Part shown: piece after piece, positions 34,383 through 44,451 of the stretch
Position numbering within the stretch: the first letter of the stretch is position 1
Layout of the letters: each line of letters begins with the position of its first letter
Assembly (NCBI GenBank): GCA_016706685.1
Contig: JADJJE010000004.1
Coordinates: 248,001 to 312,000, forward strand
From: Sandaracinaceae bacterium
GTDB lineage: Bacteria; Myxococcota_A; Polyangia; Polyangiales; Houyiibacteriaceae
Direction: 5' to 3'
DNA length: 64,000 nucleotides
The notes under the pieces: generated by a model
Databases searched by the model: none
What the model was told of the DNA's origin: nothing
The model's input: the letters and a program-made list of their open reading frames with translations, nothing else
Translations under genes and position numbers: made by a program

Positions 34383-36228
34383 TCAGCGCCCCAGCCGCTT
34401 CTCGAGCTCGGCGAACGAGACGTCGTAGACCACCGGGCGCCCGTGCGGGCAGTGGCCGCGGAACTCGCCCACCTCGTCCATGGCGCGCAGCAGCGCCTGG
34501 CACTCGGGCACGCTCAGCGTGTCGCCGCCCCGGATGGCCGCGTGGCACGCCATGGTGGCGATGGCCATGTCCACAGCGTCCCCGTAGGCCCGCTCGCCCG
34601 CGCGCGAGAGCTCGTCCAGGAGGTCCTTGATGAGGCGCTCGGGCGAGGCCCGCCGCAACAGCGTGGGCACGGCGTGCACCGCCAGGGTGCGCGCGCCGAT
34701 GGCGCTCAGCTCGAAGCCCGCGCGGGCGATGGCGTCGTGGGCCTCCTCGGCCAGCGCCACGTCGTGCTCGGTCAGCTCGATGCGCTCGGGGAACAACAGC
34801 CGCTGCGTGCTGACGCTCTTGTTCGCGAACGCGGCCTTCATGCGGTGGAACACCACGCGCTCGTCGGCCGCGTGTTGGTCCAGCACCACCAGGCCGTGCT
34901 CGCCTTCGCACACGATGAGCATCTGGCGCACTTGCCCCAACACGCGCAGGCGGCCGAACACGCCCTGCGGCGGGAAGAGCACGGCATCGCTGGCCGAGGG
35001 GAGGGCGGGGCCTGCCTCGAACACGCTCGAGAAGCTGGCCTGCGCCGGCTGCCCACGTGCTGCCGACGAGCCTCCCCACCAGGCCCACAGGCTGCGGCCC
35101 AGCAACGGCGAGCGACGCCCCCGCGTAGGGCACGGGCGTGGCGCCGGCCGAGAGGGGAGGCGTGGGCGCGGCACCCAGACCACCGAGGCGACCCTCCCAG
35201 AACCCGCTGCTGGAGCGGCTGGCCGGCCCGCCGAAGGCCTGCGTCCCCAGCTCCTTAGCGAGCACCCGTGTGACCGCCTCGTAGGTGGCCGAGCCGGCGG
35301 CGAAGCGCACCTCGCTCTTCTGCGGGTGCGCGTTCACGTCCACCTCTTCGGCGGGCAGGTCCACGTGCAGCACGCCCGCCGGGAACCGCCCGGGCGGGAT
35401 CACGCTGCCGTAGGCGAACGTCACGGCGCGCGCGAGAGAGGCGTCTCGCACCGGCCGCCCGTTCACGAACAGGTAGAGGTTCTTTGCCCCCGTGCGCGCC
35501 CGCTCCGGCGCGCCCAAGGCGGCCCGCACCCCCAGGCTCGCGCGCTGCCCCTCGATGCGCTGCAGCGTCTCGTCGCCGAAGTTGGCCTGCGCGCGCGCGA
35601 ACCAGTCCTTGGCCGGCAGCCACTCGCCCACGCGCCGCTCGTTGCTGAACACGTGCAGCCGCAGCTCGGGGTGGGCCAGCGCCACGCGACGGCACACGTC
35701 CATGACGTGGCTGGTCTCGGTCTGCCTGGCCTTCAGGAACTTCCGCCGCGCCGGCACCGCATGGAACAGGTCGCGCACGCTGATGGTGGTACCGGGCGCG
35801 CACCCCATGGGCTGCAGGGGCTGCACGTCCCCGCCATGCACGCGCACGCGCACGCCTTCCACGTCCTCGGCCCGCCGCGTGGTCAGCTCGAACCGGCTGA
35901 CCGACGCGATGGAGGGCAGCGCCTCGCCCCGAAACCCCAGCGTCTTGATGTGCGTGAGATCGTCGAACGAGCGGATCTTGCTGGTGGCGTGCCGCTGGAT
36001 GGCCAGCGCCGCGTCCGCGGGCCCCATACCGTGCCCGTCGTCGTTCACCACGATGCTGTCCACGCCGCCCTCGAGGATGGTGACCGTGACGGACGTGGCC
36101 CCTGCGTCGAGCGCATTCTCCAGCAGCTCTTTCACCACGCTGGCAGGCCGCTCGACGACCTCGCCCGCTGCGATCTGGTCGATCAGCGCGTCGTCCAGCA
36201 ACCGGATGCGCGGCTCGGCCTGACTCAT
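34383..36228 (-). pseudogene. mutL: DNA mismatch repair protein MutL, frameshifted in the linker
   Basis: The N-terminal part from ATG 36228 is a complete GHKL ATPase: QIAAGEVVERPASVVKELLENALDAG, DDGHGMGPAD, TLGFRGEALPSIASVS and VDVNAHPQKSEVRF. The C-terminal dimerisation domain (DQHAADERVVFH, ACHAAIRGGDTL, CPHGRP) is intact but in the +1 frame. The switch falls in the Pro/Gly-rich linker near 35070-35080, where GTGGGGAGG has one G too many: with three G, the protein reads GLVGGSSAARGQPAQ. The metal motif reads DQHAADERVVFH where endonuclease MutLs have a final Glu. Functional repair depends on whether the shift is real. Confidence 0.85.
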
Positions 36229-36235
36229 GGCAATC

Positions 36236-36264
36236 CGGGTACCAGAGGCGGGCTCGCCCCGCAA
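36236..36264 (-). promoter_or_regulatory. Candidate promoter of the mutL operon
   Basis: Minus strand TTGCGG (36264-36259), 17-base spacer, TACCCG (36241-36236). Predicted transcription start is one base before the mutL ATG, so the mRNA would be practically leaderless. Confidence 0.45.
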
Positions 36265-36342
36265 CGTTCGCGGTCGCTGTGCCCAAGGGTGGTTGGTGTT
36301 TGAGTTTCCAAGCAGTTAGCGTGACTTGGGCAGGGCCTTTCG

Positions 36343-36371
36343 TTGACCCCCAAACACCCCGGTGATACGGT
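36343..36371 (+). promoter_or_regulatory. Candidate promoter of the kinase/mutS2 operon
   Basis: TTGACC (36343-36348), 17-base spacer, TACGGT (36366-36371), predicting a leader of about 25 bases before the ATG at 36404. The remaining ~60 bases to the mutL start contain nothing else evident. Confidence 0.5.
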
Positions 36372-36403
36372 CCCTCGTCCTGCGCTAGCCCGTTCCCTGC
36401 TTA

Positions 36404-38053
<1,650 letters not shown>

Positions 38054-38100
38054 CGTCGGCGCTTGCGCTTGGTGCACCGGGGCCCCAGGGTGCCCGCGCC

Positions 38101-40509
38101 ATGACGCGCCAGGATCCGGATACCCTAGAAAAGACGCTCGCCGACCTCGAGTGGGACCGCCTCTCGCAGGCCGTGGCGGAGCGCTGCCGTGGCCCGCTGC
38201 GCGCGCGCTTGCATCGCCTGCCCATCGCCGAGACACGCGAGGGCACGGTGCTGGCGCTGGCCGAGACGCGCGAGGCCATGACGCTCGCGTCCATGGGTGA
38301 GGCGCTGCGCGTGGACGGCGCGCGTGAGGTGCTGCCGCAGCTGCAGCGTCTCGAGAAGCGTGGCGCGCTGGACGGGCCCGCGCTGCGTGACCTGATGAGC
38401 GTGCTGGGCGTGGCCCGTGCGCTGCGGCTCTTCCTGGGGCGTCACCGGCACGTGGCCCCCACGCTGCATGCGCGCTGCGCGCTCGACCCCACGCTGGACG
38501 TGCTGCTGGACGAGCTCGAGAACGCCATCGAGTCGGATGGCAGCGTGTCGGACCGCGCCAGCCCCGAGATTCGGCAGCTGCGCACCGAGGTGGCCAACCT
38601 GCGCGCGCGCTTGATCGCCAAGCTCGAAGAGATCCTGCACGAGAAGGCCGCCATCCTGTCCGACGGGTTCTACACCGAGCGCGATGGTCGCTATGTGGTG
38701 CCGGTGCGGCGCGACGCGCACGAGACGCTGCCCGGCATCGTGCACGGCACCAGCGCCAGCGGGCACAGCGTGTTCGTGGAGCCGCGCGCGCTGGTGCCCT
38801 TCGGCAACCGCCTGAAGATGGCGCAGGGCGAGCTCGACCGCGAGATCACCCGGTTGCTGGCGGTGCTGTCCGAGCTGGCCGCCGAGCGTCTGCCCAGCCT
38901 CATGGCGGCGGCCGATGCCATCGATCACGCGGACCTGCGTGGCGCTTGCGCGCGCCTCGGCGAAGACCTGCGGGCGCGCGTCATCGACCTCTGCGACGAC
39001 GCCGAGATCGACCTCAAGGCCGCGCGCCACCCGCTGCTGCTGCTGGACGGCGTGGACGTGGTGCCGAACGACCTGCCCATTGGTGCGGGCCGCGCGCTCG
39101 TGCTCTCGGGGCCCAACGCGGGCGGCAAGACGGTGGCGCTCAAGACGCTGGGGCTGGCGGCGCTCATGATGCGCGCGGGCCTGCCCATCCCGGCCGCAGA
39201 CGGCAGCCGCTGTGGCTTCTTCACGCACGTGGCTAGCGACGTGGGGGACGACCAGAACCTCCACAAGAACCTGTCCACCTTCTCGGCGCACGTGACGCGG
39301 CTGGTGCGCATGCTGGACGAGTGCCAACCCGGCGCGCTGCTGCTCATGGACGAGCTGGCGGGCGGCACGGACCCCGAGGAGGGCAGCGCGCTGGCCTGTG
39401 CGCTGGTGGACACCCTCTGCCGGCGCGGCGGGGCCGTGGCGGTCACCACGCACTACGAGGCCTTGAAGGCCATGGCCATGCGCGACGACCGCCTGATGAG
39501 CGCCGCGGTGGGCTTCAACGTGGCGGCCATGCTGCCCACGTTCGAGGTCACGCTGGGCATGCCGGGGGCCTCGAGCGCGCTCGACGTGGCCCGCCGCTTC
39601 GGGGTGCCCGAGATCGTGATCGAGCGCGCCCGCGCCGTGCTTCCGGAACAGACGCGTGACTTCGACCAGCTGGTGCGCAGCATCGAGGTGCTGCGTGAGC
39701 AGACGCAGCGCAGCCTGAGCAGCGCGGCCGAGCGTGAGCGCGCCGCCGAGGCCCTGCATCAGAAGGCCCAGGCCAAGCTGGACGCGCTCATGGTGGCCGA
39801 CCAGCGCAGCGTGGAGCGCGCCACCACCAAGCTCTTCGACGACCTGCGTGACCTGCGCGAGCGCATCAAGGAAGCGCGCAAGAGCCTGCGCGAGGCGCGC
39901 GACGAGCAGACGCTGCAGTCCCTCCTGAAGAGCGCCGATGACGCGCTGCGGGGCGCCAACAACCTGGTGGCCGAAGCGCGCGCGGGCCGCGAGGAGCCGC
40001 GTGGGGACGCAGCGGCCGTGACGCCGGCCGGTGAAGCCGACGTGGCGGTGGGCAAGACCGTGCACGTGGCCCGCCTCGGGCGCAGCGCCGTGATCGTGGA
40101 GGGGCCGCTCAAGGGCAAGGTGCGGGTGGCGGCCGGCGCCCTCAAGCTGTGGGTGGACGTCAGCGAGCTGGGTGGCGCGCCCAAGGACAAGGCGGCCGAG
40201 CGCGCCGCCCCGCTCGAGCCGCTGAGTGTGCCGATGAGCGCGGCGCCCAGCACCCCCACGGCGGACAACACCCTCGATCTGCGCGGCATGCGTGTGGACG
40301 ACGCGCTGGCCCTGCTGGAGGCGTTCCTAGACCGCATGTTCGGCGCCGGGGAGACCACGGCCTACGTGCTCCATGGGGTGGGCAGCGGCGCCTTGCGGGA
40401 TGCCGTGCGCACCCAGCTGCGCGAGCACACCCGCTATGTGCGGGACCAGCGACCGGGGGAGCGCGACGAGGGCGGCGAGCGCATCACCGTGGTCCACCTG
40501 GTGCGGTAG
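38101..40509 (+). CDS. mutS2: Endonuclease MutS2
   Basis: MutS-family ATPase linked to suppression of recombination and to ribosome-collision rescue in some bacteria. The 802 residues hold the DNA-binding/lever region, Walker A LSGPNAGGKTVALKTLGL (about 336), Walker B LLLMDELAGGTDPEEG, THYEALKAMA, a long coiled coil (about 500-640), and a C-terminal Smr nuclease domain starting LDLRGMRVDDALALLEAF with YVLHGVGSGALRDAV. Length is normal for MutS2. No MutS N-terminal mismatch domain, as expected. Confidence 0.96.
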   Translation: MTRQDPDTLEKTLADLEWDRLSQAVAERCRGPLRARLHRLPIAETREGTVLALAETREAMTLASMGEALRVDGAREVLPQLQRLEKRGALDGPALRDLMSVLGVARALRLFLGRHRHVAPTLHARCALDPTLDVLLDELENAIESDGSVSDRASPEIRQLRTEVANLRARLIAKLEEILHEKAAILSDGFYTERDGRYVVPVRRDAHETLPGIVHGTSASGHSVFVEPRALVPFGNRLKMAQGELDREITRLLAVLSELAAERLPSLMAAADAIDHADLRGACARLGEDLRARVIDLCDDAEIDLKAARHPLLLLDGVDVVPNDLPIGAGRALVLSGPNAGGKTVALKTLGLAALMMRAGLPIPAADGSRCGFFTHVASDVGDDQNLHKNLSTFSAHVTRLVRMLDECQPGALLLMDELAGGTDPEEGSALACALVDTLCRRGGAVAVTTHYEALKAMAMRDDRLMSAAVGFNVAAMLPTFEVTLGMPGASSALDVARRFGVPEIVIERARAVLPEQTRDFDQLVRSIEVLREQTQRSLSSAAERERAAEALHQKAQAKLDALMVADQRSVERATTKLFDDLRDLRERIKEARKSLREARDEQTLQSLLKSADDALRGANNLVAEARAGREEPRGDAAAVTPAGEADVAVGKTVHVARLGRSAVIVEGPLKGKVRVAAGALKLWVDVSELGGAPKDKAAERAAPLEPLSVPMSAAPSTPTADNTLDLRGMRVDDALALLEAFLDRMFGAGETTAYVLHGVGSGALRDAVRTQLREHTRYVRDQRPGERDEGGERITVVHLVR

Positions 40510-40534
40510 TACCGCCTCATTCCCATCAACACGC

Positions 40535-40563
40535 TTGAACCCGCCGCAGGGCCCGGTTATAGG
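40535..40563 (+). promoter_or_regulatory. Promoter of the TPR/cyclin-like gene
   Basis: TTGAAC (40535-40540), 17-base spacer, TATAGG (40558-40563). Predicted +1 is 40570, the first base of the GTG start codon, giving a leaderless mRNA. Confidence 0.65.
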
Positions 40564-40569
40564 AACGAC

Positions 40570-41559
40570 GTGAGCGAACGCGGGCAACCCACTGTGAGGG
40601 AGCTTCAGCATCGAGCCGAGCGCGCGCTCGAGGGCGGTCGACGCGCGGATATCGAGCGCACGCTCATCGAGCTGGCGCGCGTGGCCCCGGTGGGCAGCGA
40701 CGCGGCGTTGTTCGCGCACCGCCACCTCGCCGAGCTGCACCTCGAGGACAACCCCTGGCGCGCGGCACTCCACCTGCGGCGGGCCATCGACGCCGGGCAC
40801 CCGCGCCACGGCGACGTGCTGCACGCGCTCATGGGCCTCTGCCAGGCGCTGCTGGGCAACTATGCATACGCCGCTCGCTGCTACCGCCGCGCGCTGAGCT
40901 TCGCGCCCGGCACCCCGTGGTATCACCACAACCTTGGCCACCTGCTGGACGTGGGCCTCGACGACCTGCCGGGCGCCGAGCACCACCTGCGCCTCGCTTA
41001 CGAACAGGAGCCCCTGCACGACGAGGTGGTGGCTTCGCTGGCGCACTGTTTGGCGCGTCGCGGCAACTTGCCCGAGGCGCTGGTGCTGGCACGCGAGGCC
41101 GTGTCCCTCGCGCCCCGCCACAAAGAGCACCGGGCCCTCAAAGACTGGATAGAGCAGGGGGCGCCGGCCAAGCGTCCCCGCACCGTGAAGCGCGTCATGG
41201 GGCGCGTGGGCGGTGCACCCAGCGCGGGCGCCGAGTTCGACGTCGACGCCTCCGCCTACGAGGACGAGTTCTCGGAGTCGGTGGCCGCGCTGCTGGTGGA
41301 CCAGATGATCGCCGGTGGCTTCGACCCAGACGACATCACCTGCGCGCGCGATGTGCTGGACGACTACATCGGCCTGCGAGACGCGGTGGGCAGGCCCGAC
41401 GTGCTGGCCGCCGCCGTGGAGTACACGGTGTCGCAGCTGCGCGGGCTGGGTCGCAGCCAGCAGAACATCGCCGACCGCTACGGCGTGACGCGGGGCGCGC
41501 TGGGCCACCGTTCGCGCGACATCCGCACGGCGCTGTCGCTCCATCCTCAGACGCGCTGA
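40570..41559 (+). CDS. TPR protein with C-terminal cyclin/TFIIB-like helix-turn-helix domain
   Basis: A 329-residue protein. Residues about 10-190 are TPR-like helices (RHLAELHLEDNPWRAALHLRRAID, LCQALLGNYAYAARCYRRALSFAP, ALVLAREAVSLAPRH). After a basic linker, residues about 235-325 form a helical domain ending VEYTVSQLRGLGRSQQNIAD then RYGVTRGALGHRSRDIRTAL. That ending resembles the last helices of TFIIB/cyclin repeats (..TQxxIAxxxGVTxxTxxxRYxEI) and similar bacterial domains. It could bind DNA or another protein. GTG start with AGGAA upstream. Confidence 0.75.
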   Translation: MSERGQPTVRELQHRAERALEGGRRADIERTLIELARVAPVGSDAALFAHRHLAELHLEDNPWRAALHLRRAIDAGHPRHGDVLHALMGLCQALLGNYAYAARCYRRALSFAPGTPWYHHNLGHLLDVGLDDLPGAEHHLRLAYEQEPLHDEVVASLAHCLARRGNLPEALVLAREAVSLAPRHKEHRALKDWIEQGAPAKRPRTVKRVMGRVGGAPSAGAEFDVDASAYEDEFSESVAALLVDQMIAGGFDPDDITCARDVLDDYIGLRDAVGRPDVLAAAVEYTVSQLRGLGRSQQNIADRYGVTRGALGHRSRDIRTALSLHPQTR

Positions 41560-41598
41560 GCCGGCGCTGCTCTTGTCCGCGTCCCAATCGCCGGAAAG

Positions 41599-41628
41599 TT
41601 GCCGGCGATCGCCGCTCCGTCGTATGCG
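41599..41628 (+). promoter_or_regulatory. Candidate promoter of the DUF4388-J gene
   Basis: TTGCCG (41599-41604), 18-base spacer, TATGCG (41623-41628); predicted +1 at 41635, the GTG start chosen for the gene. Weak by itself, but it follows the spacing seen at 40570 and 27208. Confidence 0.35.
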
Positions 41629-41634
41629 TGGCTC

Positions 41635-42612
41635 GTGGATCGACTGCCTGCCGCCACCTCCCTCTCCCGTGCCCTTCTGACGCTCTCACGCTCGTCGGCG
41701 ACCGGAGTCTTGGACGTCGTCGCGAGCGGTGTGGAGCGTGGCCCGTCTCGAGCCCGCGTCAGCGTGGTGGCAGGGACGCCGCGCGCCATCGCGCTGTCTG
41801 AGCCGGACGGTGACTCTCTCGGCGACCTGCTGGTGGCTTCGGGTGCGCTGCGCGTGGCGAGCGCGCTCGGCATCGAAGCGGCGCTCGGCGGCGAGCACTC
41901 GGCCATGCGCCCCGTGGGCGAGTGGTTGGTGGCGAGCGGGCTGGTCTCACAGCGCGACGTGGAGACCGCGCTCACGCTCCAGCTGCGCCGCCGCTTGATG
42001 CGCCTGTTCGCGTTCCGCGACGCGGACTACCGCTTCACGGCAGGCACCCCCGAGGTGGGCGTCCCGCTCATCGATGCTCCCGTGAACGTGTCCGAGCTGG
42101 TGCTGGGCGCCATGCGCGAGGCGCTGTCCGACGAGAGCCCCACTCAGCTGCGGCGCCGCTTGGGCGAAGAGCTGCTGGAGCTCACGCCGCTCGGTGAACA
42201 GATGTTGGAAGAAGCCGCGCTCGATCCGAGCGAGCTGGCCATGGTCTCGCTGCTGCGCGCGAGCGCGTGTCAGGTGGAGTCCGTGCTGGCGGCATCCAAC
42301 GGCAGCTTGCGCGCGCTGCGCACGCTGGCCTCGTTGAAGCTCGTGCGTGCGGTCGCGCCGCGCGGGCCCGACTCCTACGGGCTGCTGCTGCGCAAGCACC
42401 GCGAGGTGCAGCGCCACGCGAGCGCCTGGACCCTGCTGGACCTGCCGTCCACGGCGGCGCCCGATCAGGCACGCGCAGCGCTGCGTCGCCTCGCGCGCAG
42501 CCTGCACCCGGACCGCTTCCAGGGCAGCGGCTCCACGTCGGCGCAGCGCATCTCGCACGAGGTGCTGACCGCGCTGGTGAGCGCCGAAGCGGACCTGCGC
42601 TCCGGTCGCTGA
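41635..42612 (+). CDS. DUF4388 (PatA-like) protein with C-terminal J-like domain
   Basis: About 325 residues from GTG 41635; a TTG at 41599 would add 12. Residues ~1-125 match the DUF4388/PatA N-terminal domain (SRALLTLSRSSATGVLDV, ARVSVVAGTPRAI, LGDLLVASGALR). A middle part contains VGEWLVASGLVSQRDVETALTLQLRRRL, typical of the same myxobacterial proteins. The last ~65 residues (WTLLDLPSTAAPDQARAALR, RLARSLHPDRFQG) are J-domain-like, with HPD. A DnaJ-type docking site for Hsp70 is possible. Linked in orientation to the TPR protein. Confidence 0.8.
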   Translation: MDRLPAATSLSRALLTLSRSSATGVLDVVASGVERGPSRARVSVVAGTPRAIALSEPDGDSLGDLLVASGALRVASALGIEAALGGEHSAMRPVGEWLVASGLVSQRDVETALTLQLRRRLMRLFAFRDADYRFTAGTPEVGVPLIDAPVNVSELVLGAMREALSDESPTQLRRRLGEELLELTPLGEQMLEEAALDPSELAMVSLLRASACQVESVLAASNGSLRALRTLASLKLVRAVAPRGPDSYGLLLRKHREVQRHASAWTLLDLPSTAAPDQARAALRRLARSLHPDRFQGSGSTSAQRISHEVLTALVSAEADLRSGR

Positions 42613-42961
42613 GGGCGCTCGCAAGCCGTCAGCGGAGAGTCAGAGCGCATCGTGAGCGTTGTCGTGAGCGTTGTCGCGTCCCTACCCGGCCCTCAATCGG
42701 GCCCGGACTTGGCGGGAGGTTCCAACCGCAGGGGAAGTCAGCCCAACGGCCCGACTGGGAGTTCCGAAGCCCTGGATGAGGCTGAAATCGAGACCCATCC
42801 AGCCTTGAACCACGCAGTCCGCGCCCGGTAGGGTGTCGGTGACTTCCGTCGCCGTCGCCGTCGCCGTCGCCGACAACGATCACGTCAACGGCTACGCACG
42901 GGCTCGTTTCGAGGGTACGTCCTGGCGCCTCTGTGGACCCATACGGTCCAGACCGCGCGAC
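42613..42961. other. Convergent intergenic region holding a small repeat element
   Basis: About 350 bases between two convergent genes. No gene is convincing. It contains the 13-base inverted ends, tandem 12-mers and hairpins listed separately, a CTGGATG/CATCCAG hairpin (42772-42802), a CCGGCCC...GGGCCCGG hairpin near 42688-42710, and TGGACC/GGTCCA (42934-42950), which lies just beyond the minus-strand stop and might help termination. Confidence 0.5.
42652..42883. repeat. Small element with inverted ends and internal tandem repeats
   Basis: GTGAGCGTTGTCG at 42652-42664 is mirrored on the minus strand by GTGATCGTTGTCG (42883-42871), 12 of 13 bases. The left end is a perfect tandem duplication of GTGAGCGTTGTC (42652-42663, 42664-42675). 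The right end has a GCCGTC hexamer repeated about four times (42847-42872). The size of about 230 bases and the inverted ends suggest a MITE-like or other non-coding repeat. Confidence 0.5.
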
Positions 42962-44245
42962 CTAGCGGCGCGCCTTCTTGGGCGCGGGCTTCTTTGTGGC
43001 TTTCGCCTTTGGTGCGGGCTTCTTGGGAGCAGCCTTCTTCGCCACGAGCTTGGCCTTGGGTGCAGTCTTCTTGGGCGCGGGCTTCTTGGGAGCAGCCTTC
43101 TTCGCCACGAGCTTGGCCTTGGGGGCAGTCTTCTTGGGCGCGGGCTTCTTCGAAGCAACCTTTGCTGCGGGCTTCTTGGGCGCAGCCTTCTTCGCCACGG
43201 GCTTGGCTTTGGGCACAGGCTTCTTGGGGGCAGCCTTCTTGGCTGCAGCCTTCTTGGGCACAGCCTTCTTGGGGGCAGCCTTCTTGGGGGCAGCCTTCTT
43301 GGGGGCAGCCTTCTTCGGAGCGGGCTTGGCCTTGGGGGCAGGCTTGGCCTTGGGGGCAGGCTTCTGCGCGGGCTTGGCCTTCCCCGCTGGGGCAGCCGTC
43401 TTGGCCGGCACCGTAGCCACGCCGGTCCTCGCCGCCGCGGCTTTTTCCACCGCTCCGCTCGTGGCGCCGGATGCGGGCTTCGCAGCCGCAGGCTTCACGG
43501 GCGCAGCAGCCACCACCGTTGGCACCACGGGCTTGGCCACCAGCGTGACCGGCTTGAGGTTGGCCGGCTTCAGCGCGGGGGCCTTGGGCTTCTCCACCGG
43601 GCTCGGCGGACGCTCCGAGGCGGAAGCCCCGCTCCCGCTGACGACTCCGTCCTTCTTCTTGCGCAGGATGACGCGGCGCGGCTTGGTGCGGCCCTCGTCG
43701 CTGGCGCTCGAGCTCGCGCTGGTGATCGCTGGAGCGCTCACGTTCCCCGCCGAGGTGATGGGCGTCAGCGCGTGGCGCATGCCCACCATGTCGGCCGTGG
43801 GCATTTGACCTGCGCGGGTGGCCGCGCGGTGCGCCGCTTCCATGGCGCCGGTCTTGCCGAAGTAGCGCTTCATGGGGTCCAGATACAGGCTGCGCCAGAT
43901 CTCGCGCGCGGCGGCCGCATGCCCCGCCGGGATCTGCGAGTGCTGGATGCTCACCTTGGTGCCACCGGCCGCAGGCTGCAGCAGCACATCCACCTGAGAG
44001 TCTGGTGCGTCAGCGGGAAAGTCTTGCGTCCGCCAAGCCAGGAGGATGCGCTTCCCGGTCTCGAGCTTCACGTGGGTGGCCTCGATGAAGCGAGCACGGG
44101 CGGTGACCCGGCCTCCGACCCACGGATTGATCACTGCCACCGAGCCCGTGATGGCGCTGTGCCGCCGAGAGTCCATCCACGCAGCGTAGATGGCGTTCGG
44201 GCTAGCCGGTATCAGTGATGAGACTTGAACCTCTTCGAGGGACAT
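42962..44245 (-). CDS. AHSA1/SRPBCC protein fused to a histone-H1-like KAP-repeat tail
   Basis: A 427-residue fusion. Residues 1-~145 look like an AHSA1/START-type domain: QVSSLIPASPNAIYAAWMDS, VGGRVTARARFIE, RILLAWRTQDFPADAP, GGTKVSIQHSQIPAGHAAAA. A linker follows. From about residue 240 the chain is almost only Lys, Ala and Pro in tandem units (KKAAPKKA, KPAPKK, KAKPAPK), as in eukaryotic linker histones and bacterial H1-like proteins. The tail is expected to bind DNA or polyanions. The tail DNA is itself repetitive, so copy number may vary. Preceded by an AT-rich divergent region. Confidence 0.85.
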   Translation of the reverse strand: MSLEEVQVSSLIPASPNAIYAAWMDSRRHSAITGSVAVINPWVGGRVTARARFIEATHVKLETGKRILLAWRTQDFPADAPDSQVDVLLQPAAGGTKVSIQHSQIPAGHAAAAREIWRSLYLDPMKRYFGKTGAMEAAHRAATRAGQMPTADMVGMRHALTPITSAGNVSAPAITSASSSASDEGRTKPRRVILRKKKDGVVSGSGASASERPPSPVEKPKAPALKPANLKPVTLVAKPVVPTVVAAAPVKPAAAKPASGATSGAVEKAAAARTGVATVPAKTAAPAGKAKPAQKPAPKAKPAPKAKPAPKKAAPKKAAPKKAAPKKAVPKKAAAKKAAPKKPVPKAKPVAKKAAPKKPAAKVASKKPAPKKTAPKAKLVAKKAAPKKPAPKKTAPKAKLVAKKAAPKKPAPKAKATKKPAPKKARR

Positions 44246-44451
44246 GGCGGTGCTGATCCGTCGCGTGTCACGAGAAAGAAGTCCACAAAAACCTTGACTC
44301 GCTCACCAACTTTGCAACGGGGCGTTTCAAAAACGCGAACAATTTCAATGTGACAATTATCAGCCAGTTGTCGCCGTTCGACGATCGTGGACACACCCCC
44401 GGATTCCTGCGCGCTCGCCTCGGCCGGCCATTCGCTCTAGTCTCGCGCGCG
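44246..44451. promoter_or_regulatory. AT-rich divergent intergenic region
   Basis: About 205 bases between divergent genes, locally much richer in A/T than its surroundings (especially 44285-44370). It carries a hairpin, GCGTTT (44322-44327) with AAACGC (44331-44336). I cannot choose a -35/-10 pair with confidence for either gene. Confidence 0.4.

Noticed and set aside
42629..42883. 84-residue minus-strand frame in the intergenic repeat
   Set aside because: Its GDGDGDG and RQRSRQRS runs simply translate the tandem repeats; no start signal or family likeness.
43000..43400. Regularly repeated DNA in the AHSA1 tail as a CRISPR-like array
   Set aside because: The repeats are codon-phase units encoding Lys/Ala/Pro with no unique spacers of constant size.
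44212..44394. 60-residue minus-strand frame upstream of the AHSA1 gene
   Set aside because: Overlaps the AHSA1 start by 34 bases and lacks a Shine-Dalgarno. Its less biased composition is interesting, but the AT-rich region alone can explain an open frame.
44246..44451. Specific -35/-10 pairs in the AHSA1/5-oxoprolinase divergent region
   Set aside because: Several partial matches on both strands with poor spacing; none stood out enough to annotate.
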